From Guillardia theta CCMP2712 (taxonomy: Eukaryota; Cryptophyceae; Pyrenomonadales; Geminigeraceae), in assembly GCF_000315625.1 (NCBI RefSeq), contig NW_005434593.1, positions 104,254-168,253 on the forward strand: a stretch of 64,000 nucleotides of DNA, read 5' to 3'. Position numbers and translations under genes: made by a program. Below are positions 25,156 through 36,702 of the stretch, one piece after another. The stretch's first letter is position 1, and each line of letters starts with the position of its first letter. Below the pieces are notes generated by a model, which was not told the DNA's origin, did not search any database, and saw only the letters and a list, made by a program, of their open reading frames with translations.

Positions 25156-25882
25156 GTGCAATTTCAGGTCCTGCATCTTTCCATCCTGGGGATCTTGGAG
25201 GCATGCGCTGCAGTGGCATGTTGCTCCCCTGCTCATGACGTTGGCCAGGTGTCTTACCTCCTGTGGCTGCTGTACAGAAAGTACGAGGAGCGGCAGCAGC
25301 GGATCAAGCACGAGCACGAGGACAAGATCAAGAAGGAAAAGGTGTGCTGTCCTTCCTCCTCATTGCGCACATCCTTCACAGCGCAGACCTCCTTGTGTGT
25401 AACATGTTGCCAGGAGTTCGAAGAGGAGAACAGCGCATGGCAGAGAGCCTTCCAACGAGAGAACCTGCCCCGGTCCGCCTGCTCCTCCTCTCCGCAGCTT
25501 CACTGCTAACTCGTTGCAGGTGTGAGTTCTGCATGAACGCGGGGCTGGGAGAGGAGGCGATCGGGCACTCGGTAACGCCCGACACTCTGGTTGGGAGGAA
25601 GCAAGTTCTCACTATCGCCACAGTTGTATGATGATGCAGGACATGTACAATGTCCTGTGTTGCTGGAGCGACAAGCCAAGTTGCTCAGGCTGGAGGAGAA
25701 AGAGGAGACAGTGGAATCCGAGACTACGTAGGACGGGTATGTTGATGCGTTGACGAATCTGATCTTGTGCTTGCAGCAGTTCGACAGTCTCAAAAGAGGA
25801 TGTGAAGCCTCGCAAAGTGGCGAAGCTGGAAGTAGACGATGAGATTTATGCTTTTTACGATCCTTACCACCAGAGAATGTAG
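25156..25882 (+). CDS. Unidentified gene with charged helical region (5' end uncertain)
   Basis: Several plus-strand exons are separated by good splice sites. One encodes SYLLWLLYRKYEERQQRIKH and a basic/acidic helix up to a gtgtgc donor (about 25341). The next encodes EFEEENSAWQRAFQRENLP. Others follow near 25520-25590 (CEFCMNAGLGEEAIGHSV) and 25640-25730. The last begins after a ttgcag acceptor near 25776 and encodes KEDVKPRKVAKLEVDDEIYA, with FYDPYHQRM before the stop at 25880-25882. The coding sense of the middle exons is less certain. The first exon may start upstream. No family recognised. Confidence 0.45.
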
Positions 25883-25926
25883 ATGAATCATCTCAATCTC
25901 TTCATCGTCATCCTAGGGCGTGTATG

Positions 25927-27085
25927 TTAATCGTCCTCATCGTCGTCGCCCTTGGCCGGCTTCGTGTCCAATTTCTTCCGGCTGTTGAGCAAGTCAGGAG
26001 GACACAAGGTGGAGGTAGAGTACTCACAGCTCTCGGGAAAGGTCCTCGATAGACTCCTTCTTCTTGTACTTCTGCTTGGCGATCTCGAAGGGGTCGGACT
26101 TGGCGTACTCGCCAGTGGAGGAGGCCGGGCGAGGCTTTGACTCAGTGATGACGCTGACGCCCATCCTGGCAGCTGCCTCCTTCTTCTCCTTCTCCAGAAG
26201 CTTATTCACTACCTTAACCTTCCAATCATTGGGGTCCTCGTTCCCCCCCACGATCCGAAGGACCGACCTGAACGCAGCAGCTCAATCTCTCGCTCCCTCC
26301 AAGAAACACTCGTCCACCTCCCTGTGATCAGCCCTGAAAGAATATCGGCGACGAGAAACGCTCCGCCAAGGACCTGAGGAGCCATCAGCAACATTCGAGC
26401 AGGCTGGAGGCAACGGCATTCTCGCACCCCCATCTTCTTCCCGTTGATCTGGTCCAGCTCGATGATCTGTTCGCCGTCTGAACTCTGTCACGATGTGAGG
26501 GCACAGGAGGTGTAGAGTGAGCGCAGCAGTGTAGTCTCTCAGACCTCGGTGGCGCTTTCGGTGGAGCTCTCCTCAGCTACGGCAGCTTTCGAGGCGGCAA
26601 GGGAGGAAGCAACCTGGTTGACCGCATGAGTTCCCAGTAAATTCATGACAGGACCAAGCTACCATGCTCCCTGCGAGGAAACGCAATGCCGAGGATCGGC
26701 TCATCACTCCCTCCTTAGCATCATCTAACGCAGCAAACTCAGGGGTCAGTATCATCCCATAATTCAAAGGCATAGAAGAAACACCAATAACAACATAAGA
26801 GCACACCAGTACACCAGCATGACAACATTATAACATAACAAAACATCTCTGAACACTTGTCCTCCAGCACTCATGCATCTCCTCCGACTCACCCACAGCG
26901 CTGCGAAGTGCACGCAGGCCGCAAGTCTGGCTGATGGCGCGGGAGGAGGGTCTCAGCATGCTAGAGCGACAAGGGATCGACTCCGAGCTGAGAGAAGCAA
27001 AGGATGAAGACACTGAGTGAGGAGGAAGAAGAAATCCTGCGCTCATTGTAGGCAGCGCCAGTGCCATAGCAACCACAGCCGCCAT
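25927..27085 (-). CDS. Probable plastid-targeted protein of unknown function
   Basis: The start at 27085 gives MAAVVAMALALPTMSAGFLL, a signal-peptide-like core, followed by a Ser/Arg-rich stretch (SSMLRPSSRAISQTCGLRAL). This is the two-part presequence expected for proteins entering a secondary plastid. Further exons encode EFAALDDAKEGVMSRSSALR, an Ala/Glu-rich linker, SSDGEQIIELDQINGKKMGV (about 26485-26425), a possible membrane stretch VLGGAFLVADILSGLITG (about 26370), then a Lys/Glu-rich section (NDWKVKVVNKLLEKEKKEAA) and an acidic tail, KGDDDEDD, before TAA (25927-25929). No enzyme motif is visible. Targeting is inferred from composition only. Confidence 0.6.
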
Positions 27086-27109
27086 TGTCGGCCTCTTGTT
27101 TCCTAGGGT

Positions 27110-27377
27110 AGTCTTTGATCACCGGTACTTTTTCCCTGCAGAAATGTGGTAAAGTAGGGGTGGGGTCAATTAATGTCAGGTGGGTCCACTGGTCCTGATT
27201 CTTGTTCGGAGAGATTTTCAACAAAATTTCAATATATTCGATTAAAATCAAAATTATTCAATGAATATTTCATGGAATTAGTAAATTGAGGATAGAAGGG
27301 GTACAAGCGTGGATCTTGGGGGGTTGAGGATTCATCGTCATGGTGGGGCGCATGGCCATGGTTTCCTTATAGCCGTC
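27110..27377. other. Divergent intergenic region with a G-run island
   Basis: Lies between a minus-strand start at 27085 and a plus-strand gene starting near 27378. 27150-27195 holds GTAGGGGTGGGG and GGTGGGTCC runs; 27215-27290 is AT-rich. Likely holds promoters for both genes. Confidence 0.4.
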
Positions 27378-27442
27378 ATGGTGACGGAGCTCACCGGAAG
27401 CGGAGGAGAGACAGGAGTATGGAGAGGAGCAGGAGGATGGAG

Positions 27443-27477
<35 letters not shown>

Positions 27478-29142
27478 TAGGAGCGGGAGCAGGAGCATAC
27501 CGAGGAGCATACCGAGGAGCATTTACAGTATTGTCATCAGTGAGAGGGGAGGGAGGAGGGTTGAAATGTGGAAGAGAAGCCGGACTTGCTATCGCTGAGC
27601 TCCTGCCGTCGCTCTGTTTGCGAGGAGGAGGGGAGAAGAACGCATCAGATGGAGCAGCCAAACACCCGAAGCTGTGGGACATCACGCAGGTATTGCGATT
27701 TGTGGAGAACCTGCGGTACAAGTTTGGAAACAAGACGGACACTTACAAGCGGTATCGAGCGAGCAGGAGGAGCCGTCTGGTTGCTGTTGACGACCCTGCA
27801 GATTGCTGGAGGAGAATGACATCGATGGCGAGATCCTGTGGGAAATGACAACAACCAAACTAGAAAAAGTGAAGAAATGACTCCACAGAGGTTTTCCAAA
27901 GTCTTGATTCAGAGTGCCAGGTTGGGATAGCGAGCTTGGGACATCGGGAGTTCCTGTATACCAAGATTCTGGAGTTAAAGGTAGCATGAGGAGGAGGAGG
28001 AGCGTGCTCAGCTGAGGAAACAGAGACTCGCTGGGCCGTTGCGGGGCCCCACAAAGATGGAGTTCGAGGCAGCCATGCGTGCCCAGTCCAAACCGTCCGC
28101 GAACCCTCCGAAGCGAATCGAAACACCTCAGCATCAGCATGTTGGATCACAAGGTGCTGGTGCTCGAGGACGCTGCTCGTGGCTCTCCTTCGCTCTCTGC
28201 TGAACTTGGCAGCAGCTCAAGAATTTCGTTGGAAATCCATCGACAAGATTTCCTGGGACCAGGATGGCGAGCGCAACGTCAACATCTATGTAAGCTTGAC
28301 CTGTTCATGCGATGATGCATGCTGCCTCCATCCATGATGCTATGATACCAGTGGTCGAACACAATCTCCTTGGATCTTGATTTGACTTTACATGTCAGAT
28401 AACTCTTGATGGAGTTGGAACTGTACAAAAAGATGATTTGAAGGTACGGATTGGTGCGCAGTCGTTGGACGTGAAGATCAGGAGTAAGAGATTGCACGAT
28501 CTTCCAAGAACATTCCTATTGATCATACATACGATGTTTACTCTAGATCTGAACGGCTCCAATTATCTCTACGAGCTCTCGGATTTGTATCGAGCCATTG
28601 CAACAGAAGAATCGGTAAGTCAACCATGTGTTGTTTTTCGAATTCCGATCCCTCGCCTGCGCTTCAAGATGGTGATCGCTGGCATGCTGTTGCTGACATG
28701 TCGATCATCCAGTTCTGGCGTGTGAAAAAAGACATGATTCAGCTGAAACTTCAGAAGAAAGTAGACGAGTTCTGGCCGAGCCTGTACCTGTGCAATGGTG
28801 TGCTGTGCATTTGCTGAAGTTTGAGCCAGGAAGTCAAACACTATGGAAGCAAACATGCTACAAGGGATCAAGGACAAGAAGTACAACACAGGAAATTGCT
28901 TAGATGTTTCTCGTCAAGATGTATCCTGACAGAAGGCAAACAGACGACGAGATCCTGCAAGTGATGCGGTGCATGTACGAAGAGGGGGACGACTCAATCA
29001 AGCAAACCATCGCCAAGGCCTGGGCTTACGTGACGCTGCCGGACTCCATAACTTGTTCTGATCGTTGGGTTCGCAGGCATCGGATAATATGTCGGGCCGG
29101 AAAGAAATGCCGATGCAATTTCCTGGTATTCCGCATTTCTGA
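27378..29142 (+). CDS. SAM domain + CS domain + SGS protein related to CacyBP/SIP
   Basis: About ten exons in consistent phase. After a Gly/Ala/Arg-rich N-terminus comes a SAM domain: WDITQVLRFVENLRYKFGNK, then (across an intron with CG|A phase) LLEENDIDGEILWEMTTTKL, then LGHREFLYTKILELK. A basic linker follows. The CS (p23-like) domain runs from about 28213 to 28790: ISWDQDGERNVNIYITLDGV, VRIGAQSLDVKIRNLNGSNY, and FWRVKKDMIQLKLQKKVDEF with WPSL. The C-terminal SGS-type segment (about 28960-29030) reads MRCMYEEGDDSIKQTIAKAW, as in CacyBP/SIP, and the protein ends ...MQFPGIPHF at 29140-29142. CacyBP links Siah1 and Skp1 in ubiquitination in animals; whether that applies here is unknown. The start codon is the first in-frame ATG of the open exon and may be wrong. 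Confidence 0.8.
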
Positions 29143-29307
29143 TAGGTGAAGGCAAAACGAGGACACACGTGCAGTGCTGGAAAGAAGACGTGTAGCATAG
29201 TTGACATGTGAAAACATGTTTGAGCGAATCTGTAGAATTGTTATTTATACTGCCAGAATCCTCATGATCGACAGACTTGCAAACCAAGATGCAATTTTGA
29301 GGGGACT

Positions 29308-30379
29308 TCATTGAATCCAATTCACGTACCAATCCCACATGACAGCAACAATTACAACATCTCCTGCACTGTGCGCAAGAAAGGCACTGAAAACTCCTGT
29401 CTTCTTCGTGAGCAAGCAGAGGATTCGCCCAAAAACGATCAGCCCCACAAAACAAGCCATGCACAACTCAAAATCGATCTCCATTGCGGACAGGACGAAC
29501 ACATGGTAGAGCGCGTAGAAACAGGAAGTGAGCTGCAGGACAAGGTCAAGAGCTTCTTAGGTGGGATAGCAACTCTTACCCACAGAGTTACTTCTCTTGT
29601 CCCCAGCGTTCGAAGGATGAACTCCCTCCAGAAGATCTCTTCTAGGAAAGGATTCACAATGCAGAAGTAGAGGCTGAAGAGGCAGAGAAACTGAAAAATC
29701 AACATCGTCAACATCATCTGATAAACATCCTCAAAATCCTTTCTCCCCCTCCCTCCCCCCCTCCCTCCCTTGTCCCGTTCCTGGCTCCCTCCCTCCCACC
29801 TTCCCTTTCCCCCTCTTCCTGGCTCACTCCCTGCTTTCCCGTCTCCCTTCCTTCTCTCACCAGCGGGTCTGTAGACAATCCGAGCTCTTCAACGATGTCC
29901 AGCTTGTTGGGGATGATGGTATGCCCTATCGCCCAGTACATGCACACCCCGCCTATGGCGATGATGGCGAAGTAGACGAAGCCGGCGAGCAGCTGGATCT
30001 TGAGCTCCTTGGAGATGCACTGCGATGAGATCTTCAGCAGCTGCGACGACCCGAACCTGAAGGAGATGTAGAGGGCTGGACCCGAGATGCACGAGATCAC
30101 GTGGTAACCAAACATGGCTGCAATGATGGACCGTAGGAAGAAAAGGCAGAACACCATCACGACAGAGGGCGAGATCATCATGAAGAAGACTGAAAGGAAC
30201 TCTGCTCGATGGTGCGCAGCAAGGTTGACAGCATCGGTTGCAAGTGTAGACACAACCTCGATCCTGCTCTCCAGGAAGAGAGGGATGTCACTTTCGTCCA
30301 CTCTCAACCATTCGTCCGTGTCATGGTTGCTCGCATCCATAGACTTCAGGTCCGTCTCGCTCAGCGAGCTTCTCTTCAT
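29308..30379 (-). CDS. CPBP-family (CAAX/Rce1-like) intramembrane protease
   Basis: Three exons, 29861-30379, 29592-29690 and 29308-29532, sum to 281 codons (280 aa) in phase 0. The first exon encodes a soluble, acidic N-terminus (MKRSSLSETDLKSMDASNHD) and about three membrane segments. Exon 2 carries the catalytic EExxxR motif in FLEEIFWREFILRTL. Exon 3 carries motif 2 (FYALYHVFVL, essential His) and motif 3 (FLAHSAGDVVIVAV, the HxxxD/N site). All expected catalytic residues of the glutamate protease family are therefore present. Relatives cleave prenylated CAAX proteins in the ER or act in plastid membranes; the substrate is not predictable from sequence. Convergent with the SAM-CS gene (165 bp between stops). 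Confidence 0.88.
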
Positions 30380-30482
30380 TTTTTACAGGTGATCGGAGCG
30401 AAGTTGTGTCACCTTGTCATCTTACTTGTCTTGGGACCGTTATCAACTCCTGCGTCGTGAGAGATTTCCACGTTCTGTGAAG

Positions 30483-30647
30483 ATCTCCCTGCTTCTCGCA
30501 CGTATCCCAACATCTCCATCTCCCCACATCTTCATCCTCTGACATCTTCATCTCCCTGCTTCTTGCACGTATCCCAACATCTCCATCTCCCACATCTTCA
30601 TCTTCTGACGTCTTCATCTCCCTCTTCGATCTCTCCCACTCTCCTTC
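30483..30647. repeat. 67-bp minisatellite next to a gap
   Basis: Unit 1 is 30483-30549, unit 2 is 30550-30615, and unit 3 begins at 30616 and runs into the gap. Each starts ATCTCCCTGCTTCTYGCACG-like sequence and contains CATCTCCATCTCCC. Pyrimidine-rich. Confidence 0.85.
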
Positions 30648-30747
30648 NNNNNNNNNNNNNNNNNNNNNNNNNNNNNNNNNNNNNNNNNNNNNNNNNNNNN
30701 NNNNNNNNNNNNNNNNNNNNNNNNNNNNNNNNNNNNNNNNNNNNNNN
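30648..30747. other. Assembly gap (100 N)
   Basis: A round-number gap placed inside the minisatellite. It probably removes the last exon(s) of the phosphatase gene that follows. Confidence 1.
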
Positions 30748-33700
30748 CCTGTGAAGCTCTTTTCGAAGTCGATCAACTGTTCACATGTCAATCTCGCTGC
30801 CTTCCTCCTGTCCTCCCCCTCCTTCCCAGCCTCCTCCTCCTGCCCCGCCATCCCTCCCCGGCCTCTCTTCCCCCCGGCCCCTCTCTTCCTCCTCCTCCTC
30901 CTCCTCCTCCTCCTCCTCCTCTCTCCCTCTCCACATGATCATCGTCGTCTCACCTGTTGGGTGAATCCCTTGTTGATCGCAATCTGCCTCCTACACAATT
31001 TGAGGTGCTTCCACGCGCCCTGAGACGAATTGAGACCACAGACAAGAGTATGGGAGAGAATGAAGACAGCAGCAAGAGGAGGAGGCGAGGAGGAGGGGGA
31101 GGGGGAGGGGAGGGGAGGGGAGGGGATGATGATGATGATGATGATGATGATGAGGAGGAGGAGGAGGAGTCGCACCTGAAGCGTGAAGATTCCTGACCGG
31201 ACGAGGCACATGAGCACCATGCACGCGCTGCGACTTCTCCCCATCTTGCAGTGAACGAGCACCTTCCCTCCTCTGCCGATGACGTCAGCAGACGGAAGGA
31301 GGGAGGGCAGGAGGAGGAGGACGGACTTGTGGTGCGCGGAGGAGATGAAGTCCCAGGTCCTCTCGAAGTGAACTGAGATATCCTCCTCCTTCTGCTCGTG
31401 CTCGAGGTCAGAGGAGGGAGACAGCGGCAGGCTGCCTGTTCACCTCATCTCGGATCGCGATCTTGAGGTGATGAAAGTCTGCGGGGACTGAGACCTGCGG
31501 AGGGTGAGGAAGAGGAGGAGGAGGAGGAGGAAGCGAGGAAGGAAGTGGAGAGGAGAGGAGGAGGAGGACGAGCGAGGTAGGGGAGGAAGAGCGAAGAGGG
31601 GGAGGATGAGTAGGAGGTCACCATATGGGGCTTCGCTGTGACGCTGACGATGTGCGTCAGGTTCAGATCCTTGAGCACCTGCGCAACCATGTGAGGGGAG
31701 GGGGGGGGAACAGGGAAGGAGGAGGGGGGAGGAGGAGATAGAGGAGGAGGAGGAGGAGGAGGAGCAGCAGCAAAGTTACTTGCTCATCCTCAGCAGGTTC
31801 GATTCCACTGATGAACAGCCAAGACAAGACCTGATGGAGAAGTCAGAAGGTGAGGAAGACAACAGAAACAATCAGTAGTTGACAAACTACAAACATTGTC
31901 GTCCAACTTCAACAAATATTCATTTCCCCTTTGAACAGAAATTCTTCCCCTATTTCTCTCCTCCTCTCGCATGCCAGACAACATGGTCGTGACAACTTAA
32001 CCTGTGATGGGTAGCTGTGCAACCTCCGCGACCTCCTCTGCTTCTGGGCCTCCTGCAAACAGCTGTCACCTCCTCCTCCTCCTTCAACGGTCCCTCTCTC
32101 ACCTGTGAAGTCTCTGCTTGCGCCTCGCACAGGAACCCGTAGTTCGCCTGTTTTGACGATCAACATAGAACTTTCATTCTCCTCCTCCTATGCTCCTCCT
32201 CCTCCTATCCTCCTCCTCCTCCTTCTCCTCCTTTCCTCCTCCTCCTTCTCCTCATTTCCTCCTCCTCCTTCTCCATATCATCATCATCGTCACCTGGAAC
32301 TCTGCGTATCCTCCTTGGACCATCTAAATTCTCGTCACTTCCCGTGTCGTTGAAACAATTTTCTGACCTTGATGCTCAGCATGTGCTCAGACTGCTGCAA
32401 GGCATCGAACGCATGTTTCTCTCTGCTCATAAACTACTGGAAGGTGAGATGGAGGAGGAGGAGCAGGAGGAGGAGGAGGAGATGAAGGAGCAGGAGCAGG
32501 AAACAAGAAAAGATTAAGGAGGAGGAGGAAGAGGAAGAGCGAATTGAACGAGGAGGAGGAGGAGGAGGAGGAGGAGGAGGAGAGGGCGGATCTGCAGTCT
32601 AATCATTCTCACCTCTCCCGTCTCGCTGATCAGCACAGCATGTCTCCCCCAGCGATTGCGACAGTCTTCCAGGAGGATCGAGCCGAAGACGTGCTGAGAG
32701 CTTGTGAGGCAGGAAGACAACACCTCACGGACTTTACCTCCTCCTTGAAGGCTTCCGAACTCCTTGTGTCAATCAAGATGTGACCCTATCATCATCGTTA
32801 TCTCCATCATCATCGTCGTCTCCATCATCATCATCGTCATCTCCATCATCATCATCGTCATCTCCATCGTCGTCGTCGTCATCATCTCCATCATCATCAT
32901 GACAAACAAAACATAATTAACTCTCCATCATCCTTACCGCCATGCCATCGACGATCATGTTGTACACGTACTGAACATCGACCAGTTCATAGTCTTCAAC
33001 TTTTCTCATCAGAGGCTCTGAGATCTGTCGCAGCCCCCAGAACGTCGGAGAGAGGCTCATCTTGAAATCATCGTGAATCTCCTCATCAAATCCGGAAGAG
33101 GAAATCCTGCAAGAACAAAGTCACTTCTCACCGCTCTCTAATCTCTCAGCGCAACATGCAGGACAGTAAACATATCCATGAAGCATTTCTGAGAACAAGC
33201 ACACACGACGCGTCAACTACGATGTTCACAAGGGGAGAAGCATACATTCGCACACCGTAACATTCAGAGCAGAGGAGAATACTTTGTATGCAGTCAAATT
33301 CACACTACTGGAGCTACACGTACATCATCGCTTGTTCGTTCTCACCTCAACTTTGACGATCTCCTGTTGATCGGCGAGGAGTTTGCAGACAGACTTCCAG
33401 TCACCCGAGCAAACGGGTTCGGCATCGCCCAGGAGGACTCGGAGGGGAGGAAGGAGCCGCGGGTGTTGGTCGAGGTCAGAACAGCGCGGCAGCTGGAAGC
33501 GTGAAGCTTGTCGGCGCTGGTACCATAGGGAATTAAATAGCCACAGGAGAGATGGAGAAAAGGGGAGAAGAGGGAGGAGGGAGGAGGAGGAGGAGGAGGA
33601 GGAGGAGGAGGAGAGAGGATAGTATGAGGTTCATCGTCACCTCGCAGGGCCGTCGAAGGAGAAATCGCTGAACTCCCTCGTTCTGTCCTTTGTCAAATCT

Positions 33701-34113
33701 TCCCCGTCCTCGTCCAACGAGCTCCTGCCGGGCATGTTGCTGATGATTCTCATCCCATAGCGCGACATGTCCTCTCGATGCTTCTGCTGCACACTGTTCA
33801 AGGGAGACAGGTGCTTGCCATGGTTCCCCTCCCAGGGCAACTCGCTAGAGCCGGAGGCGTACACAAGGCTGCTCGACTTCCTTGTCCTGAACATCTCCTG
33901 CACCGAGTCCGACGTCGCCCTCTCCATCTTCAACGGGGATCGAGCATCGTCCAATGAGTCGCTCATGGGCAGCGGAGCTAACTTGACGAACATGTTGCTG
34001 TGGAGCTTCAACGCTTCGTGACCGGCATGTCCGAGGTAGAAGTCCGTGTAGCGTCGTTGGACGTTCCTCGACGCCACTCTCGCTCTCATCTCGTCTTCGA
34101 CTTGTATCACCAT
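30748..34113 (-). CDS. Dual-specificity protein phosphatase with long N-terminal region (3' end in gap)
   Basis: Many exons on the minus strand. The first (34113-about 33637) is hydrophilic and Ser-rich, probably disordered. Middle exons (about 33477-33364, 33105-32941, 32690-32610, 32430-32370, 32145-32000) encode unrecognised sequence such as DDFKMSLSPTFWGLRQISEP and HVFGSILLEDCRNRWGRHAV. The phosphatase domain follows: VLSWLFISGIEPAEDEQ (about 31830), VLKDLNLTHIVSVTAKPHM (about 31680), DFHHLKIAIRDE (about 31470), EEDISVHFERTWDFISSAHH (about 31390), then the active site VLVHCKMGRSRSACMVL (about 31255) with the CX5R cysteine and arginine intact, and AINKGFTQQLIDFEKSF. The ordering matches the DSP fold, so it should be an active Ser/Thr/Tyr phosphatase. 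The C-terminus is lost in the gap. Confidence 0.8.
31080..31170. repeat. GGA / GGGGA / GAT tracts in a phosphatase intron
   Basis: Purine run followed by (GAT)8 and (GAG)n, lying between the active-site exon and the next exon. Frames across it are artefacts. Confidence 0.7.
32783..32905. repeat. (ATC/GTC)n imperfect triplet array in an intron
   Basis: About 40 triplets of ATC with GTC and TCC variants (CATCATCATCGTCATCTCC is the higher-order unit, about 30 bp). Within an intron of the phosphatase gene. Confidence 0.85.
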
Positions 34114-36702
34114 CGCAATTCTTCAGCTTCTTCTGGTCTCAGCTGCAACCATCAACCGCGCGCAAGCCTGCCAGCATGTCAGTACGGAATCCGGCTTGAC
34201 GTTGTTTGTGCCTCCCAACTTTCCAGACTGATCCCTCCTCTCCTACTTTGAGGCACCCTTCAACGAATTTATCAAGAAAGCTCTTTCAGCCTGAAATGAT
34301 CGCACCTATGCCAAAATTTCCCACGTCCACGCCCTCTGTTCCCCTTGCCCTCGTCCTCACCAACCATTTTTCAGAACAACTTTGTTGGACCTCTCCTCAC
34401 TTCTTCCCTTCAGCTTCTGAGTCTCGAGCTTGTTGTATCACGCTTACACTTGCACTTCAGCTCACCTCTGTGCTGACCTGCCATCCCTCTCTCTTCCTCC
34501 TCACGGCTTTCTATGCTCAGCTCCCCTAGAAACTCTTCGAACCTCTCTTCGGATAACTCCCACCAGGGTAAGTGAGCGCTTCCTGCTCCTCATCTACAGC
34601 ATTCAGCCTCTCCTCCCCTCTCCTCCTCCTCCTCTCTTCATGCTACCGCCATCCTCTCCTCGCTTTCCCTCCATCCCCAGCAACTCTCCCTCCATCCCGG
34701 CCCGCTCGGGCCATAGTCGCACACCTTTGGGTAGGGGAGCAACCCCGGAGTTTTATAACTGATGTTTACAAGTACACAAAATTACTCCAAAAACTATTTA
34801 AGTTTGTTTATAACAATGTAAAGCAAATGATGTGGTGAGAAGTCATCTTTATAATGTTTTCGACAACTTTAAAATACACGATTGCCTTTTATGATTGAGC
34901 TGTGGTAGTGCAACTAATTGCCGTGACCTCTAAAACTCATTTTACTTCCTGTTCGACCGACATCAGATGCGATCTCAAGACTCTTCGGAACCAAAAACAT
35001 TGTAAACACTAAAAGTAAACCTTCACCCTACCCTGTTATCTCAACCCTGCACCTACCCCCACCGTACAATTGACACCTTTTTTCACTATGATGCACGGGT
35101 CCATTATCAACGGTACATTGCGTGTCATACCCCCCACCCTCCAGAAGTTTTGCCAAGAACAAGAGATAACCCTACCCCTACCCTCCTTTGGGAACCATAA
35201 AACCACGTACCCTACCCCCTTGTTTCCTATTGATCCCATTTTAGATTTTTTTTGAATTACCCCTCAAATGTCCAGCAATGACCCCTCTTTCGCCTGATAC
35301 GTTTCAAATCCATCCTTCAAAACTTCTCAACCCTCCAAAACTTTCACTACCCCACCCTCACTTCGAGCTGACGGTTTCTTCCTTTTTTTTTGGTCGATCA
35401 CCCACCCTGGTACAAACGTTACAATTTTACCAACAGGAGCTCCCCACCCCTACTTGATGACACGTACCCCTTGAATGTCCCGTTCTAAACCCCCATCTAC
35501 GTCTGACAGCAATCTGCCTCGGTGCTGACTACCCCTATCTCCCAGCCTCCCCACCCCCCACTTCTATTGTTTGCCATGACAGGGCCCCGGCCCTCTACCT
35601 AACTTACAACCGGATAAGGTTCAGTCGATTGATTTGACCAGCCCCACCCACCACGAATGGGTACCCTACCTTCCCTCATCATCAATTCTCTTGGGAAACA
35701 TACCCGTGTTTAGACTGACATTTTTAACCCTACCCCCAAAGAAACTCCTGATATTTTGGACCCTTCCTTTTCCCCTCAAAGTACCCCGTGGACTCCCTTT
35801 GATTGACGCCCAGGTCAGAAGTAAAACGCCTCCGAAAATGGTGCTGGGGGCGATGAGACTTCTTTATTCTTAAAACAATATAGTAAACAATGTTTTAAAT
35901 ATAAAAGTAATCTTGTGAGGATAACCTGAAAGGAGTACTTTTCAATTTTACTGGTACTGGAAATGCCGAGAGTACTGGCCCCAGCTGCAAACTGGCGGCG
36001 GCAGAGACGTAGGGGGAGAGGGGGAGGGAGCGGGCGAGGAAAGGGAACGATGAAGCGACAGAGGGAGAGGAGGAGAGGAGAGAGAAGATGACAGGAGAGA
36101 GAATATGATAGGGGAGACAAGGTGAAGGGGAGATGACAGGAGAGAGGAGATGAAAGGAGAGGGAGGAAAGGAGAGAAGAGACGAAGGATAGAGGAGGTGA
36201 AAGAAGAGAGGAGATGAAAGAAGAGAGGTGATAGGAGAGAGAAGATGAGAGATGAAACCTTACAGGGGAGTGTCTGTGCTAGCCGGAAAGTTTTTCGTTG
36301 TTATCCCAGCGTATTGATGGAGGTATGTGGGAGTATCAATGAGAGAGGATGGAGAGACAGGGTGTGAAGGAGAGATAGGAAATAGAATGAAGGGATATGA
36401 AGTGAGAAACGATAAACCGATGGAAGGAAGCGAGGAAAAGGGCAAAGGCGAAGAGGTGGGTAGACAAACGATAGGCGGAGAAATGGTGCATGGTTTGGGA
36501 GTGGGAGGATGGGTGCTGATAACAAGGGTTTCGACTGCAATGGGGGATATGGAAGCAAAGAATGAAACGGTGAAGGCAAAAGAAGTCAGGGTCCTTCTCT
36601 TTCCTCTACAACAGAGGCAGGTAGTGTCTTCGTGCTAGCTGGCTTATGGTTATCCCGACGGCGGTTGAAGGATGTAATATACTTTTTACTCTGCTTCCTC
36701 CT
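34114..36702. other. 2.6-kb intergenic region with C-run islands and a purine tract
   Basis: No exon is supported. 34114-34740 is unique CT-rich sequence. 34750-35000 is AT-rich. 34980-35830 is studded with strand-biased C-runs (CACCCTACCC, ACCCCTACCC, TACCCCC). 36010-36260 is an imperfect GGAGATGAAAGGAGA-type purine repeat. Two similar motifs, GTGCTAGCCGG...GTTATCCC (36272) and GTGCTAGCTGG...GTTATCCC (36632), are spaced 360 bases apart. Confidence 0.5.
34980..35830 (+). repeat. C-run island cluster
   Basis: Dozens of short CCC/CCCC runs separated by TA or A on the plus strand, with almost no G-runs. The same style of sequence occurs at 24330-24415 and 59480-59960. Confidence 0.6.

Noticed and set aside
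34980-35830. Possible interstitial telomere (CCCTAAA-like) array
   Set aside because: The runs are irregular (CCCTACCC, ACCCCTACC) and never form a regular CCCTAA or CCCTAAA period.
36327-36638. 103-codon plus-strand frame near the channel's 3' end
   Set aside because: Lies in purine-rich repeat-like sequence, Gly/Glu/Lys-rich composition, no splice context or homology visible.
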